Source of the DNA: DAHUXT01 sp036273675
GTDB lineage: Bacteria > Chloroflexota > Ktedonobacteria > Ktedonobacterales > JADMIN01
Length of the DNA: 64,000 nt
Assembly (NCBI GenBank): GCA_036273675.1
Contig: DASUHD010000088.1
Coordinates: forward strand, 62,001-126,000
Direction of reading: 5' to 3'
Part shown: positions 50,581 to 59,099 of the stretch, piece by piece
How the letters are laid out: each line of letters starts with the position of its first letter
How positions within the stretch are numbered: the first letter of the stretch is position 1
The notes under the pieces: generated by a model
Database searches by the model: none
What the model was told of the DNA's origin: nothing
Seen by the model: the letters and a program-made list of their open reading frames with translations, nothing else
Made by a program: the position numbers and the translations under genes

Positions 50581-52191
50581 TTAGAACCAGGTGGAAGGGT
50601 TGAAGAGGCGGCGACGCAGGTGCTCGTAACGGAATGAGATTTTGCGCGCCTGTAGCTCTGGTGGCGGAGCGACAAATGGCCGCTGCCAGTACCACGGACG
50701 GATGAACCGCTCGGCGTTGTTGGCGCTCAGCGCCAGCGCCCATTCTTTGCGAACTTCAGGTGAGCGCGCCGCCGCCGCGGACCAGAGCAAGTGAAAGATG
50801 TTCGCCGCGCGAATCATCTCGGCCAGCCGCTGCTCGTAGTTCGCGCCTGACTCCAGCAGATCATCGTGGTAGGCAGTGATGCCCAGCTTTTCGTAGGTCT
50901 CGCGCGCCTGGCGCATGGCCTCCTGGTCGCTGTGGCTGTACGAGATAAAGACCCGGTCGAAGAGGTTGGAGGTGACGTTGATGCCGTGCGGCACAACCAG
51001 CGCCGTTGACGGGATGCCCGTATGAAACGAGAACGTCACCTCGATGATGCAGATAGGCGAAATGCGCTCGGCATAGATATCTATCCGCCCCCGCTGCGCC
51101 GTACCCGCCAGTGCGCTTCCCCCGGTATAGCGGAAGAGCGAGCGATGCCACTCGCCGCGCCAGATAAAGCTATCCTGCGCGGGCGAGAAGGTGACGCCCT
51201 CCACATGCGGCTCGACGGTAATCTCGATATTGCGTGGGATCTTGCGTTGCGACGCGCCCTGCGCCATCGCGGGCGCGCTGCCCAGCTCAGTGAATGTTCC
51301 GGCGTCGCGCTGCACCTGCGACACATGCTGGCCGAGGTGCGCGTAGACCAGCAACGTCTGCGAGGTCTCGACCGGCGCTTCGTTGGGATGAAAGGCCGTG
51401 AACTGCAATGTCTCCATCACCTGGGGTGTGCGGTCGCCCGAACGTTGGGGCGGAGTAGTAATAGGCGAGCCTACCTCGCCAGCAATTGACCCCGGCGGAG
51501 GAGCGGGTGGCAGCGGCGCCCCGCCAGGCGCGGGTGGTGGTGACGCGGGAGGCGCGGGAGGTGGAGGCGACGCGGGTGGTTGGGCCGCGGGCTGCTCTGG
51601 CTTGGGCGCGGGCGCAGGCTCCGGCGCGGGTGGTGGCGGAGGTGGCGCGGCGCGTTCTTCCTCGATCTCCCACCACTCATTTGAGGATGATCCCGCCGAG
51701 GGAGCCGTTATCTCAGGCTCAGGCGCAGGCTTGTCGGATGGAAGCTCATCTACTTCCCCAACGGGCGGTAACACTATTCCATTGTCGGTGTCGTCAGGAT
51801 ATGCGGCTGACCGATCGGCGAACTCATTGAGTAACTCAAACAGGCGCTCAGCAATCTGCTGCGGTGAGAGCGTCTCGGCGTCAAGTCTCTCTTGCATCGC
51901 CAGGAACGGCGGAAGCTCAACGGGGCGCATGATGACAAGCAGCAACGGGTTATCGCTACGCGCGGCGCAAGCTTCGAGCGCCCTGGCGATCGCTGGCGAA
52001 TTCAGCGCCTCAGGGGAAATGAACGCCAGCGCCTTCATGTATTGCGCGAGCGTGCTGGTATCGAGCGTGGAAGCCCCAGCATCATCACGAGCATCAACGG
52101 TGAGGCTTGGGTCATATGTTTGCGCCGCACTGATGCACGCATCGGCATACGGCTTATCCTGGCTGGCGTACAGCGCCAAAATGCGCGCCAC
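50581..52191 (-). CDS. TIR-domain protein with proline-rich linker, 536 aa
   Basis: The C-terminal TIR domain (about 400-520) starts DRVFISYSHSDQEAM and contains ITAYHDDLLESGANYEQRLAEMI and HLLWSAAAARSPEVRKEW, with the Glu of the possible NADase site in that last stretch. The first 120 residues (ILALYASQDKPYADACISA...LAFISPEAL) resemble a second, degenerate TIR. Between them is a Pro/Ala-rich linker with runs such as PPPPPPAPEPAPAP, and a beta-rich domain at about 265-385 (RNIEITVEPHVEGVTFSPAQDSFIWRG). Start is GTG at 52191, with GGGGAG upstream. Bacterial TIR proteins act in anti-phage defence or signalling; no defence partner gene is next to it. Confidence 0.8.
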   Translation of the reverse strand: MARILALYASQDKPYADACISAAQTYDPSLTVDARDDAGASTLDTSTLAQYMKALAFISPEALNSPAIARALEACAARSDNPLLLVIMRPVELPPFLAMQERLDAETLSPQQIAERLFELLNEFADRSAAYPDDTDNGIVLPPVGEVDELPSDKPAPEPEITAPSAGSSSNEWWEIEEERAAPPPPPPAPEPAPAPKPEQPAAQPPASPPPPAPPASPPPAPGGAPLPPAPPPGSIAGEVGSPITTPPQRSGDRTPQVMETLQFTAFHPNEAPVETSQTLLVYAHLGQHVSQVQRDAGTFTELGSAPAMAQGASQRKIPRNIEITVEPHVEGVTFSPAQDSFIWRGEWHRSLFRYTGGSALAGTAQRGRIDIYAERISPICIIEVTFSFHTGIPSTALVVPHGINVTSNLFDRVFISYSHSDQEAMRQARETYEKLGITAYHDDLLESGANYEQRLAEMIRAANIFHLLWSAAAARSPEVRKEWALALSANNAERFIRPWYWQRPFVAPPPELQARKISFRYEHLRRRLFNPSTWF

Positions 52192-52275
52192 AGGTCTCCC
52201 CCAATCATAGACAGACAGAAACCGATATCTCGGCCACAAGCATGCGACGCGCGAGAGGCCGTGTCAAGAGTGGAG

Positions 52276-52312
52276 GATTAGCCGCGGCGTTCATGCCGCG
52301 AACCTGCCCTAT
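52276..52312 (+). repeat. MITE-like repeat, copy 6 (core only)
   Basis: GATTAGCCGCGGCGTTCATG followed by CCGCGAACCTGCCCTATGC: palindromic core plus a degraded right flank. Confidence 0.6.
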
Positions 52313-52372
52313 GCGAACGCTCACCGAAGCCCATTTGCTCGCGTTGTGGCAAGCTGGTGTTGTGTGCCAGGA

Positions 52373-52996
52373 TCACTGCCCGCGTGTTAACACCTTAAAC
52401 GCCAGGTGGCGTCCCAGGCCGCGCTGAATCGCAAGGGTGAACCAGACGCGCAGCAGCGAATCGACCAGGCCGACCTGATCGGCGTCACCCAGCCAGACTG
52501 GATGCAGTCCAATCTCGGCGATCAATCGCTCGACCAAGGGGCGATCCGCCTCTGGCCCGGCATAGATGAGGTCGGCGACCACGCCATCGAACAGCGGATC
52601 GGCAAAGTTCTCCCAGCCGAGCGTGTTGAAGGCGCGGACATAGCGAGCGCTGGGCGCGTGACGGCGGAAGTCCTCAAGGCTGTTCGCGGCTGGCTCGCCC
52701 ATCCGGTTGGCCGCGTCGATCACCAGCTTGTCGGTGAGGGCAGGCGCGTTTGCCGCGATGGTCTCGGCCATCGTAGGACCGGGAATCGCGAACACAACCA
52801 CCTCGGCATCAGCCAGCGCCTCCGCAATCGTCCCGATGGCCGCCTGATTGTCCAGGTCCGCCTTGATCTCCTGCGCGTGCTGGCCATTGGGATCCGAGAC
52901 GCCGAACGTCACGCTATTCCCAGCGCCAACCCATTTACGCCCCAACGTGCTGCCGATCTTGCCAGCGCCCAGGACGGCGATCTTCGTACCTGCCAT
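52373..52996 (-). CDS. NADP-dependent F420 oxidoreductase-like (NAD(P)-binding) protein, 207 aa
   Basis: A Rossmann fold with AVLGAGKIGSTLGRKWVGAGNSV at the N-terminus (GxGxxG) and VFAIPGPTMAETI, then VRAFNTLGWENFADPLF, the pattern of the YrfK/F420-NADP reductase family. The family includes NADPH:F420 oxidoreductases and metalloreductases; real F420 use cannot be shown here. GAGGGACATCAT precedes the ATG. Monocistronic between the TIR and kinase genes. Confidence 0.82.
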   Translation of the reverse strand: MAGTKIAVLGAGKIGSTLGRKWVGAGNSVTFGVSDPNGQHAQEIKADLDNQAAIGTIAEALADAEVVVFAIPGPTMAETIAANAPALTDKLVIDAANRMGEPAANSLEDFRRHAPSARYVRAFNTLGWENFADPLFDGVVADLIYAGPEADRPLVERLIAEIGLHPVWLGDADQVGLVDSLLRVWFTLAIQRGLGRHLAFKVLTRGQ

Positions 52997-53071
52997 ATGA
53001 TGTCCCTCATTTCATGTCACAGTTGTGAGTTCCGCCAGCGCGCTCTCGACGCCTATCTATACACCGAGGGG

Positions 53072-55282
53072 CTACACTGGCGGTGGGCGACGGCGCGCGC
53101 GGATGTTGCGGAGCGCTGGCGTCGGGCGGTTGTTATTGGGGCTGCTCGCGCTCTTCTCCGCGCGCTTCTCGGCGCTGTGATTCGCGCCGTTCGTGTGCGC
53201 CGTGGCGCCCTCGCGTTCTGGCAGGGGTTCATGCTCGCCGCTGGGCAACGATTTCGGCTTGCCAGTGGCGCCATTCGGCCTGCTGCGCACGAGCTTGCGC
53301 GGGCGCACCAGCCGGGCGACGTTGCTCAGGCCACCCGAAGGTGTCGGCTCGCGACCGAGGGCCACCTGCGGACTGGTGGCTGGCCAGCCCTCCGACCAGC
53401 GAATCGCGGGCAGCAGCACCGTAAACGTGCTCCCCTGCCCCTCCTGGCTATTCACCGAGATTTCGCCCTGGTGCGCCTCGGCAATCCATTTGCCAATCGC
53501 CAGGCCCAGGCCGCTGCCCTGCTGCTCGCGCGCGCGCGCCTGATCAGCGCGATAGAAGCGCTCGAAGATATGCGGGCGCGCGTCTGGCGGAATGCCGATG
53601 CCCGTATCGGTGACGCTGAACGCCGCGAGTTGGCCGTTGCGGCTCACGGCGATACGAATCTTGCCGCCAGCATGTGTATATTTGATGGCGTTGTCGATGA
53701 GAATCAGCGCCAGTTGCCGAAGTTGCCCCGGATCGCCAAGCACCGTCACCGGCTCCAGGTTAAGCACGGAGAAGTGCAGATTCTTGCGGCGCGCCTGGAC
53801 GAGTCCCTGCCCCTGGCGGAAGACCTCCATCGCCAGCTGGTCCAGTTCCACCGGTTCGCGGCGTCCGCGTAGCTGATCGTCGAGCCAGGTCTCGCGCAGA
53901 CCATACTTCCCGCCATTAGCGGCATCCACCCGCGCCAGCAAGAGCATATCGTTCACGAGCGTGGACATGCGCACCGCCTCGCCATAGCCATCCTCGATCA
54001 TTTCCTGCCGCTCGTCGGCGGGCAGGTCGGGCGCGTTGCGGAGGAAGTCGAAGGTCGTCTTGATCGTCATGAGCGGCGCGCGCAACTCGTGCGAGGCGTC
54101 GGCCACAAATCGGCGTTGCGCATTCGAGACCCGTTCGAGCGCCTCCAGCATTTCATTGAAGGTGACCACCAGTTCGCCCACCTCATCGCGCGGGCCGGAA
54201 TAACTGACGCGGGTTCCTAACCCGGCGCGATGGGCGCTGGCGGCGATAGCGCGGGCGGCGCGTGTGACCGATGAGATGGGGCGCAGACCGCTCTCAGCGA
54301 TGAACCACCCGCCCAGCAAGGCGAAGAGCAGCACAATGATGCTGCCGACGATGAGCAGGCGACTGAGCGTGCTGAGCGCGCTATTCATGTCGTCGAGCGG
54401 CTTGGCGACCAGCACCACGCCGATAATCTCCTGCGAGGCGTCACTCGGCGAGAGTGTCGCGGTGGCGCTCGCCGCGCCCGTCGCGCCCGTCGCGCCCGTC
54501 ACGGTGGCAGCGGAAGTGGCAGTGCCATCCGCCGATCCCGCACGAGTCGAGGCGCTCTCGGACGTCAGCGTGATGGGCTGGACGTAGATGGCAAGGAGCG
54601 AAGACGTATTGCCAGGGGAGGTGGAATGCAACGTATACATCCCCGGCGTTCCCCGTAGCGCCTGCGCGATGACCGTACGATTGAATGGCAGATCAGCGCC
54701 ATTGAGTGAGAGCGTTCTAAATCTCGGCTTCCACTTGACATCGAGCACCTCGAAGGCGAGGTCAAAGCGCCCCAGCACACTTGGCACCTTGTTCAACTGG
54801 TTCTGGATTTTCTGCGATGACTTGGGGTCTACCGTTGGGACGGGCGTCGCGTTGCCCGCCGTAGCGTCGGCAGTCGCTCCCGCCGTCCCTGTCTGCGTGG
54901 GCGCCGTCGTTTGCGTAGGCGCGGTGGTGGCTGTTGGGGATGCTGCCGACGGCGACTGCGTTCCGGTGACGGTGGGGGTCATAGACGCTGGCGGGCCAAC
55001 GGCATCCTGCACACCGAGCAGCGCGCTGGCAATGTAGACGGCGCGCCCTTTGATTTCTTCATTGACACTGTTCTGAAGTTGGTTCTGCGCGACGGTGTAG
55101 ACGATCACGCTGAAGAGCACCAGCGTCAGCGCCAGCAGCGTCGCATACCAGAGCGCCAGCCGCTGGCGGATCGAGAGATAGGCCAGTATCCGCCGCCGAA
55201 GGCGTGTCAAGATATCTGGGCGCTTGGGGCGTTCCGGGCGTTCAGAACGCGCTGGCGGCGTGTCGGGGGCGGCAGACTCCAC
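53072..55282 (-). CDS. Sensor histidine kinase, 736 aa
   Basis: First TM at about 45-67, a large extracytoplasmic sensor with a Thr/Ala-rich insert (about 100-160), second TM at about 300-322, a HAMP domain (about 330-385), and HisKA with RRFVADASHELRAPLMTIKT (phosphoacceptor His). The HATPase domain has ILIDNAIKYTHAGGKI, FSVTDTGIGIPPDARPHIFERFYRADQ and GSGLGLAIGKWIAEAH. A tail of about 110 residues is Arg/Pro-rich and unstructured. Start GTG 55282 with AGGAGG nine bases before. The cognate regulator gene starts 47 bp upstream on the same strand. Confidence 0.92.
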   Translation of the reverse strand: MESAAPDTPPARSERPERPKRPDILTRLRRRILAYLSIRQRLALWYATLLALTLVLFSVIVYTVAQNQLQNSVNEEIKGRAVYIASALLGVQDAVGPPASMTPTVTGTQSPSAASPTATTAPTQTTAPTQTGTAGATADATAGNATPVPTVDPKSSQKIQNQLNKVPSVLGRFDLAFEVLDVKWKPRFRTLSLNGADLPFNRTVIAQALRGTPGMYTLHSTSPGNTSSLLAIYVQPITLTSESASTRAGSADGTATSAATVTGATGATGAASATATLSPSDASQEIIGVVLVAKPLDDMNSALSTLSRLLIVGSIIVLLFALLGGWFIAESGLRPISSVTRAARAIAASAHRAGLGTRVSYSGPRDEVGELVVTFNEMLEALERVSNAQRRFVADASHELRAPLMTIKTTFDFLRNAPDLPADERQEMIEDGYGEAVRMSTLVNDMLLLARVDAANGGKYGLRETWLDDQLRGRREPVELDQLAMEVFRQGQGLVQARRKNLHFSVLNLEPVTVLGDPGQLRQLALILIDNAIKYTHAGGKIRIAVSRNGQLAAFSVTDTGIGIPPDARPHIFERFYRADQARAREQQGSGLGLAIGKWIAEAHQGEISVNSQEGQGSTFTVLLPAIRWSEGWPATSPQVALGREPTPSGGLSNVARLVRPRKLVRSRPNGATGKPKSLPSGEHEPLPEREGATAHTNGANHSAEKRAEKSASSPNNNRPTPALRNIRARRRPPPV

Positions 55283-55328
55283 AATAGACCCTCCTGAGGC
55301 ATGGCGCTGGCAGAGCAGTCCCGAAATG

Positions 55329-56021
55329 CTATCCTTCAGGCATTTCGCGCAGCACGTAGCCCGCCCCGCGTCGCGTATGAATCAGGCGCAGTTCGCCATC
55401 AGCTTCCAGCTTGCTGCGCAGATAGCCAATATATACTTCCAGTACGTTGGATGCGCCCTCGAAGTCATAGCCCCAGACACGATCCATGATGATGTCGCGG
55501 GTGAGCACCTGGCGCGGACGGCGCATAAACAGCGCCAACAGCTCGTATTCCGTCGTCGAAAGCTCGATGGCGCGCGCCCCTCGGTGGGCCACCCTCGTGC
55601 CGGTGTCTAGCTCCAGATCGGCGAAGCGCAGCACCTCGGTCTGCTCGGGATTGCGCCGCCGCAGCAGCGCCCGCACCCGCGCCAAGAACTCCGCCAGGTC
55701 AACTGGTTTGACCAGATAATCGTCGGCGCCCATATCCAGTCCGGCCACCCGGTCGGTAATGGCGTCCTTCGCCGTCAACATGAGGATCGGCACCTGGTTG
55801 CCAGACTTGCGCAGCCGGTCACAGACCTCCAACCCGCTCATCCCAGGCAGCATGATATCAAGGATCACGGCATCCGGCGGATGCTCGATAGTCTTCTGTA
55901 AGGCGTCATTGCCGTTATTTGCCACATCAACCGTATAGCCTTCATAGACGAGCGCCCGGCGCATCACCTGGCTGATGTGTCGGTCGTCATCCACAAGCAA
56001 GATATGTGCTTTCACCCCCAT
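55329..56021 (-). CDS. OmpR-family response regulator, 230 aa
   Basis: A REC domain (HILLVDDDRHISQVM, phosphoacceptor Asp in VILDIMLPGMSG, Lys in YLVKPVD) joins a winged-helix DNA-binding domain (IELSTTEYELLALFMRRPRQVLTRDIIMDRVWGYDFEGASNVLEVYIGYLRSKLE). It resembles MprA/MtrA-type regulators. I start at ATG 56021 (MGVKAHILL) because a longer frame to 56231 runs through a MITE-like repeat, which is unlikely to be coding. GAGAGG is close upstream. It pairs with the downstream histidine kinase. Confidence 0.92.
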   Translation of the reverse strand: MGVKAHILLVDDDRHISQVMRRALVYEGYTVDVANNGNDALQKTIEHPPDAVILDIMLPGMSGLEVCDRLRKSGNQVPILMLTAKDAITDRVAGLDMGADDYLVKPVDLAEFLARVRALLRRRNPEQTEVLRFADLELDTGTRVAHRGARAIELSTTEYELLALFMRRPRQVLTRDIIMDRVWGYDFEGASNVLEVYIGYLRSKLEADGELRLIHTRRGAGYVLREMPEG

Positions 56022-56420
56022 CACCCCCTCTCTGGGCAAGAACGTGCGCGAAGTAATCATCCTCCCTAAGAGTTCCTGGCACAACTCGTTCTTAGCCGTA
56101 GCGTTCATGCGCGAAGCTGGCCTACTCCCAACGTTGCTCCCGCCGCCTGACGGTTCTTTTTCAGGTGTTCTAAGGAATATGCAACAGGTATTGTATGCTA
56201 TTTCCAGCGCGGCGCGACGGACTGCGCCCAATAGTCGTGAGAAATTCCAGGCTCAGCCGTAGATTTGGACGCCCGTCTGCCTTCTCAGCTTTATCTCAGT
56301 GAACGCTTATCTCCCTCTCACCGCAATGTGGCATACTCATAGCGTACCTGAATGCGCACGCCGATTGCGCCACGACTGCGAGCGTTGGCTACGGCATGTC
56401 AGTTCAGCAAGGAGGGAGCC
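56022..56420. other. 399-bp divergent region with an embedded repeat
   Basis: Between the two-component regulator and the trehalose-6-phosphate synthase-like genes. It contains MITE-like copy 7 (56066-56175) next to the regulator start; the rest is AT-rich and presumably holds both promoters. No gene. Confidence 0.6.
56066..56175 (+). repeat. MITE-like repeat, copy 7 (full length, degraded core)
   Basis: Starts CTAAGAGTTCCTGGCACAACTCG and ends TCAGGTGTTCTAAG, giving the terminal inverted repeats; the core palindrome is imperfect (CGTAGCGTTCATGCGCG). The regulator transcript would have it in its leader. Confidence 0.75.
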
Positions 56421-58088
56421 ATGGTAACAAGTAATCCTCGGCTCATGACTCACCCGAAGGGTCGGGGAGCGACGAGCATGGTGTGGAATGGAGATGGCGT
56501 CCAGCAGATCATTCTGGTCAGTAATCGCGGACCGATAGACTACGCGTTCGACGAAGATGAGATGCCCATCGCCCAGCGTGGAGCGGGCGGTGTGGTGAGC
56601 GGGCTGGTCTCCGCCGTGGGGAAGCGCCCCGCGACATGGATCGCGCTCGCCATGAATGACGCTGATCGCGCCGTTGCGCGCGCCAGAGGCAAGGCAACGA
56701 TTCCCAATGCGCCGGAGCTTGCGAATATCGCCTTGCGCCTGGTTGACGTACCTGCGGCTACCTATGACCGCTTTTATGAGGGCATCAGCAACCGTATCCT
56801 CTGGTTTGCCCAGCACTACCTGCTGCGGCCTACCGGTTCAGCGCGGTTTAGCGCCCGCACACGCCGCGACTGGGAGACCGGCTATCGCGTCGTCAATGAA
56901 GCGATTGCCGAAGCGGTGATCGAAGAACTGGCTTCCAGCGGTTCCTCGACGCCAGTGTTCTTCCAGGACTATCACCTCTATCTCGCCCCGGCGATGGTGC
57001 GCGAGGCCTGCCCAGACGCGCTCCTCGAACAGTTCGTGCATATCCCCTGGCCAGAGTCCCGCTACTGGGAAATGCTGCCAGACGACATGGTGCGCGAGAT
57101 TTTTGCGGGGCTGGCGGCGAACGATGTCGTTGGCTTCCAGACAGACCGCGACGCGCGCAACTTCCTGGAGGGCGCCGAGCGCTTCCTCGAGGGTGTTACC
57201 GTTCAGCAGGCGCCAACCAGCGGCAGCGGCGTTCTGCTCTGGCAGGGACGGCGGGTGCTGGTGCGCGCCTATCCTATCGCGGTCACCCCGCGCGAGGTAC
57301 AGGCAAGCGCCAACTCGCCAGAGGCGCTCGATGAGGCGCTCAAGTTGCGCGACGAGTTGCGGCTCACCGACGAGACGCAGCTGATCGTCCGGGTGGATCG
57401 TGTCGAGCCGACCAAGAACATTGTGCGCGGCTTCCAGGCGTATGAGCATCTCCTGCGCAGTCATAAAGAACTTCGCGGACAGGTGGTCTTCCTGGCGCTG
57501 TTGGTGCCTTCGCGGCAGGGCATGGCGGAGTATCGCCGCTACGAAAAGCAGGTGCGGGCGATTATTGATCGCATCAACGCGCGCTACGGGACGCCAGAGT
57601 GGCAACCAGTCGTGGCGATTTTTGGCAACGACCGCGCCCGCGCGCTGGCCTGTATGCGCCGCTATGATGTCTTGCTGGTCAATCCCGTGATCGACGGCAT
57701 GAATCTGGTGGTGAAGGAAGGCGCGCTCGTCAATCGTCGCCCCGGCGTGATTCTGCTCTCGCGCACCGCTGGCGCCTACGAGCAGCTGCGCGACCATGTG
57801 ATAGGTGTGCCGCCGATGGACGTGCAGGCGACCGCCGAGGCCATGTTAGAGGCGCTTGAGACGCCTCTGGAACAGCGCGCGGCGAATGCGCTGGCGTTGA
57901 AGGCGCTGCTCAACGAGGAGAACGCGAAGCTCTGGCTGGACGCCCAGATCGCCGATCTGCGCGAGCAGGCGCGGCTGGCCCGGCGCAAGGCGCAGGTGGC
58001 TGGCGCGGCCCAGCGCGTGATCCCGCTGGAACCAGAGTCAGACCTGGAAAAGGTGGTACCAGGTCATCGAGACTCTCTGGTCATGTAG
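56421..58088 (+). CDS. GT20 trehalose-6-phosphate synthase-like enzyme, 555 aa
   Basis: GT-B, family GT20: ILVSNRGPIDYAF at the N-terminus, the substrate motif FFQDYHLYLAPAMVREACPDALLEQFVHIPWPES (D.H and HIPWP), then VDRVEPTKNIVRGF and the donor site NPVIDGMNLVVKEGAL. It is longer than OtsA (about 470 aa) because of an extended N-terminus and a C-terminal helical tail. It could make trehalose-6-phosphate or glucosylglycerol phosphate; no otsB-type phosphatase gene is next to it. GGAGGGA fixes ATG 56421. Confidence 0.85.
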   Translation: MVTSNPRLMTHPKGRGATSMVWNGDGVQQIILVSNRGPIDYAFDEDEMPIAQRGAGGVVSGLVSAVGKRPATWIALAMNDADRAVARARGKATIPNAPELANIALRLVDVPAATYDRFYEGISNRILWFAQHYLLRPTGSARFSARTRRDWETGYRVVNEAIAEAVIEELASSGSSTPVFFQDYHLYLAPAMVREACPDALLEQFVHIPWPESRYWEMLPDDMVREIFAGLAANDVVGFQTDRDARNFLEGAERFLEGVTVQQAPTSGSGVLLWQGRRVLVRAYPIAVTPREVQASANSPEALDEALKLRDELRLTDETQLIVRVDRVEPTKNIVRGFQAYEHLLRSHKELRGQVVFLALLVPSRQGMAEYRRYEKQVRAIIDRINARYGTPEWQPVVAIFGNDRARALACMRRYDVLLVNPVIDGMNLVVKEGALVNRRPGVILLSRTAGAYEQLRDHVIGVPPMDVQATAEAMLEALETPLEQRAANALALKALLNEENAKLWLDAQIADLREQARLARRKAQVAGAAQRVIPLEPESDLEKVVPGHRDSLVM

Positions 58089-58112
58089 AGGTATTGCGGT
58101 TTCCCCTCGCAG

Positions 58113-58147
58113 ATCCCTTCCCTGTTCATCATGGGAAGGGATTTTGC
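58113..58147. terminator. Terminator between convergent genes
   Basis: ATCCCTTCCC / GGGAAGGGAT with a loop of about ten bases, followed by TTTGCG, located between the trehalose-synthase-like stop and the EamA transporter stop. Confidence 0.75.
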
Positions 58148-58150
58148 GTG

Positions 58151-58948
58151 TTAGAGCGCTGTGAGGATCGCGCCGAGCGCCACCAGCGCCGCGCCCAGCC
58201 AGACATGCCACCCCTTCCGCTCGCGCGCCAGCAAGACGCCGATCAGCACCGAAACCTCGCGTAGCGTCGCCACAGGCCCGGCGTTGGCCCGCTGGAACGC
58301 CAACAGCACCAGCAGATACGCCGCCGTCGAGCCGATGGCGATCTGTATCCCCGGCCACATCGCGCGCCGCAGTCGCTTGAGGTCGAGCCGCAGAATGACC
58401 GCCAGCAAAATCCCCTGAAGCCCAATCACCGCGCCGAGATAGCTCAGCGGGTTCACCTGGCGCACGGCCCCGGCGTCAATCGTGGCATAGGTGGCGATGC
58501 AGACGCCGGTGAGCAGCGCGAAGCCAATCGCCGCCCTCTGACCGCTATGCTTGCCTGCCGTCGCCACCGAGGCCAGCCCCAGCGCCAGCGCGGCCGCCCC
58601 GGCAAACCCCCAGGGTGTGGGCGCCTGCGAGAGCAGCAGCCAGCCGCCCAGCGTCACCAGTAACGGCGCCGCGCCGCGCGCCAGCGGATAGACCAGCGAG
58701 AGCGCGCCCATACGATAGGCGGTGGTGAGGCAGAGGGCATAAGCGCATTCCGCCAGCGCCGAGAGGATGATGAGCGGCCACACCTGCCATGGCGGGGCAA
58801 TGACCATCGCCGGAATCAGCCCGATTCCCGCCGCCAGCCCAGCCACCGTCGCCGCCGCCAGCCGGTCGTCGGTCCCATGCAGCAGCAGGTTCCAGCCCGC
58901 GTGGAAGAGCGCGGCCAGCAGGACGAGGGCAAGCGCGAGCGGTGGCAC
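58151..58948 (-). CDS. EamA/DMT-family transporter, 265 aa
   Basis: About nine to ten short hydrophobic segments spread over the whole protein, with the EamA-type double repeat: first half to about 130 (WLLLSQAPTPWGFAGAAALALGLASV), second half from about 145. Such proteins export amino acids, purines or other metabolites; the substrate is unknown. The start is GTG at 58948 with GAGGGAG eight bases upstream. Single gene. Confidence 0.78.
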   Translation of the reverse strand: MPPLALALVLLAALFHAGWNLLLHGTDDRLAAATVAGLAAGIGLIPAMVIAPPWQVWPLIILSALAECAYALCLTTAYRMGALSLVYPLARGAAPLLVTLGGWLLLSQAPTPWGFAGAAALALGLASVATAGKHSGQRAAIGFALLTGVCIATYATIDAGAVRQVNPLSYLGAVIGLQGILLAVILRLDLKRLRRAMWPGIQIAIGSTAAYLLVLLAFQRANAGPVATLREVSVLIGVLLARERKGWHVWLGAALVALGAILTAL

Positions 58949-59099
58949 GATATGACTCCCTCACATGGACAGACGAGACGCTGCGACTACTCTACCATGC
59001 CTGGTTCTGGTCGCCGCCATCCATTGACTATTGCCACGAGTTATGTTACCTGTATCTTGTAATTTGTATACGTGCCATTCGAGTTACAGGAGGCGGGGG

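Noticed and set aside
50581..52191. Defence island around the TIR protein
   Set aside because: Neighbours are a receptor, an oxidoreductase and a two-component system; no restriction, Cas, CBASS or Thoeris partner is visible.
52406..53872. 488-aa plus-strand frame
   Set aside because: Spans the antisense of two real genes (F420 oxidoreductase-like and histidine kinase) and their spacer, so it cannot be one protein.
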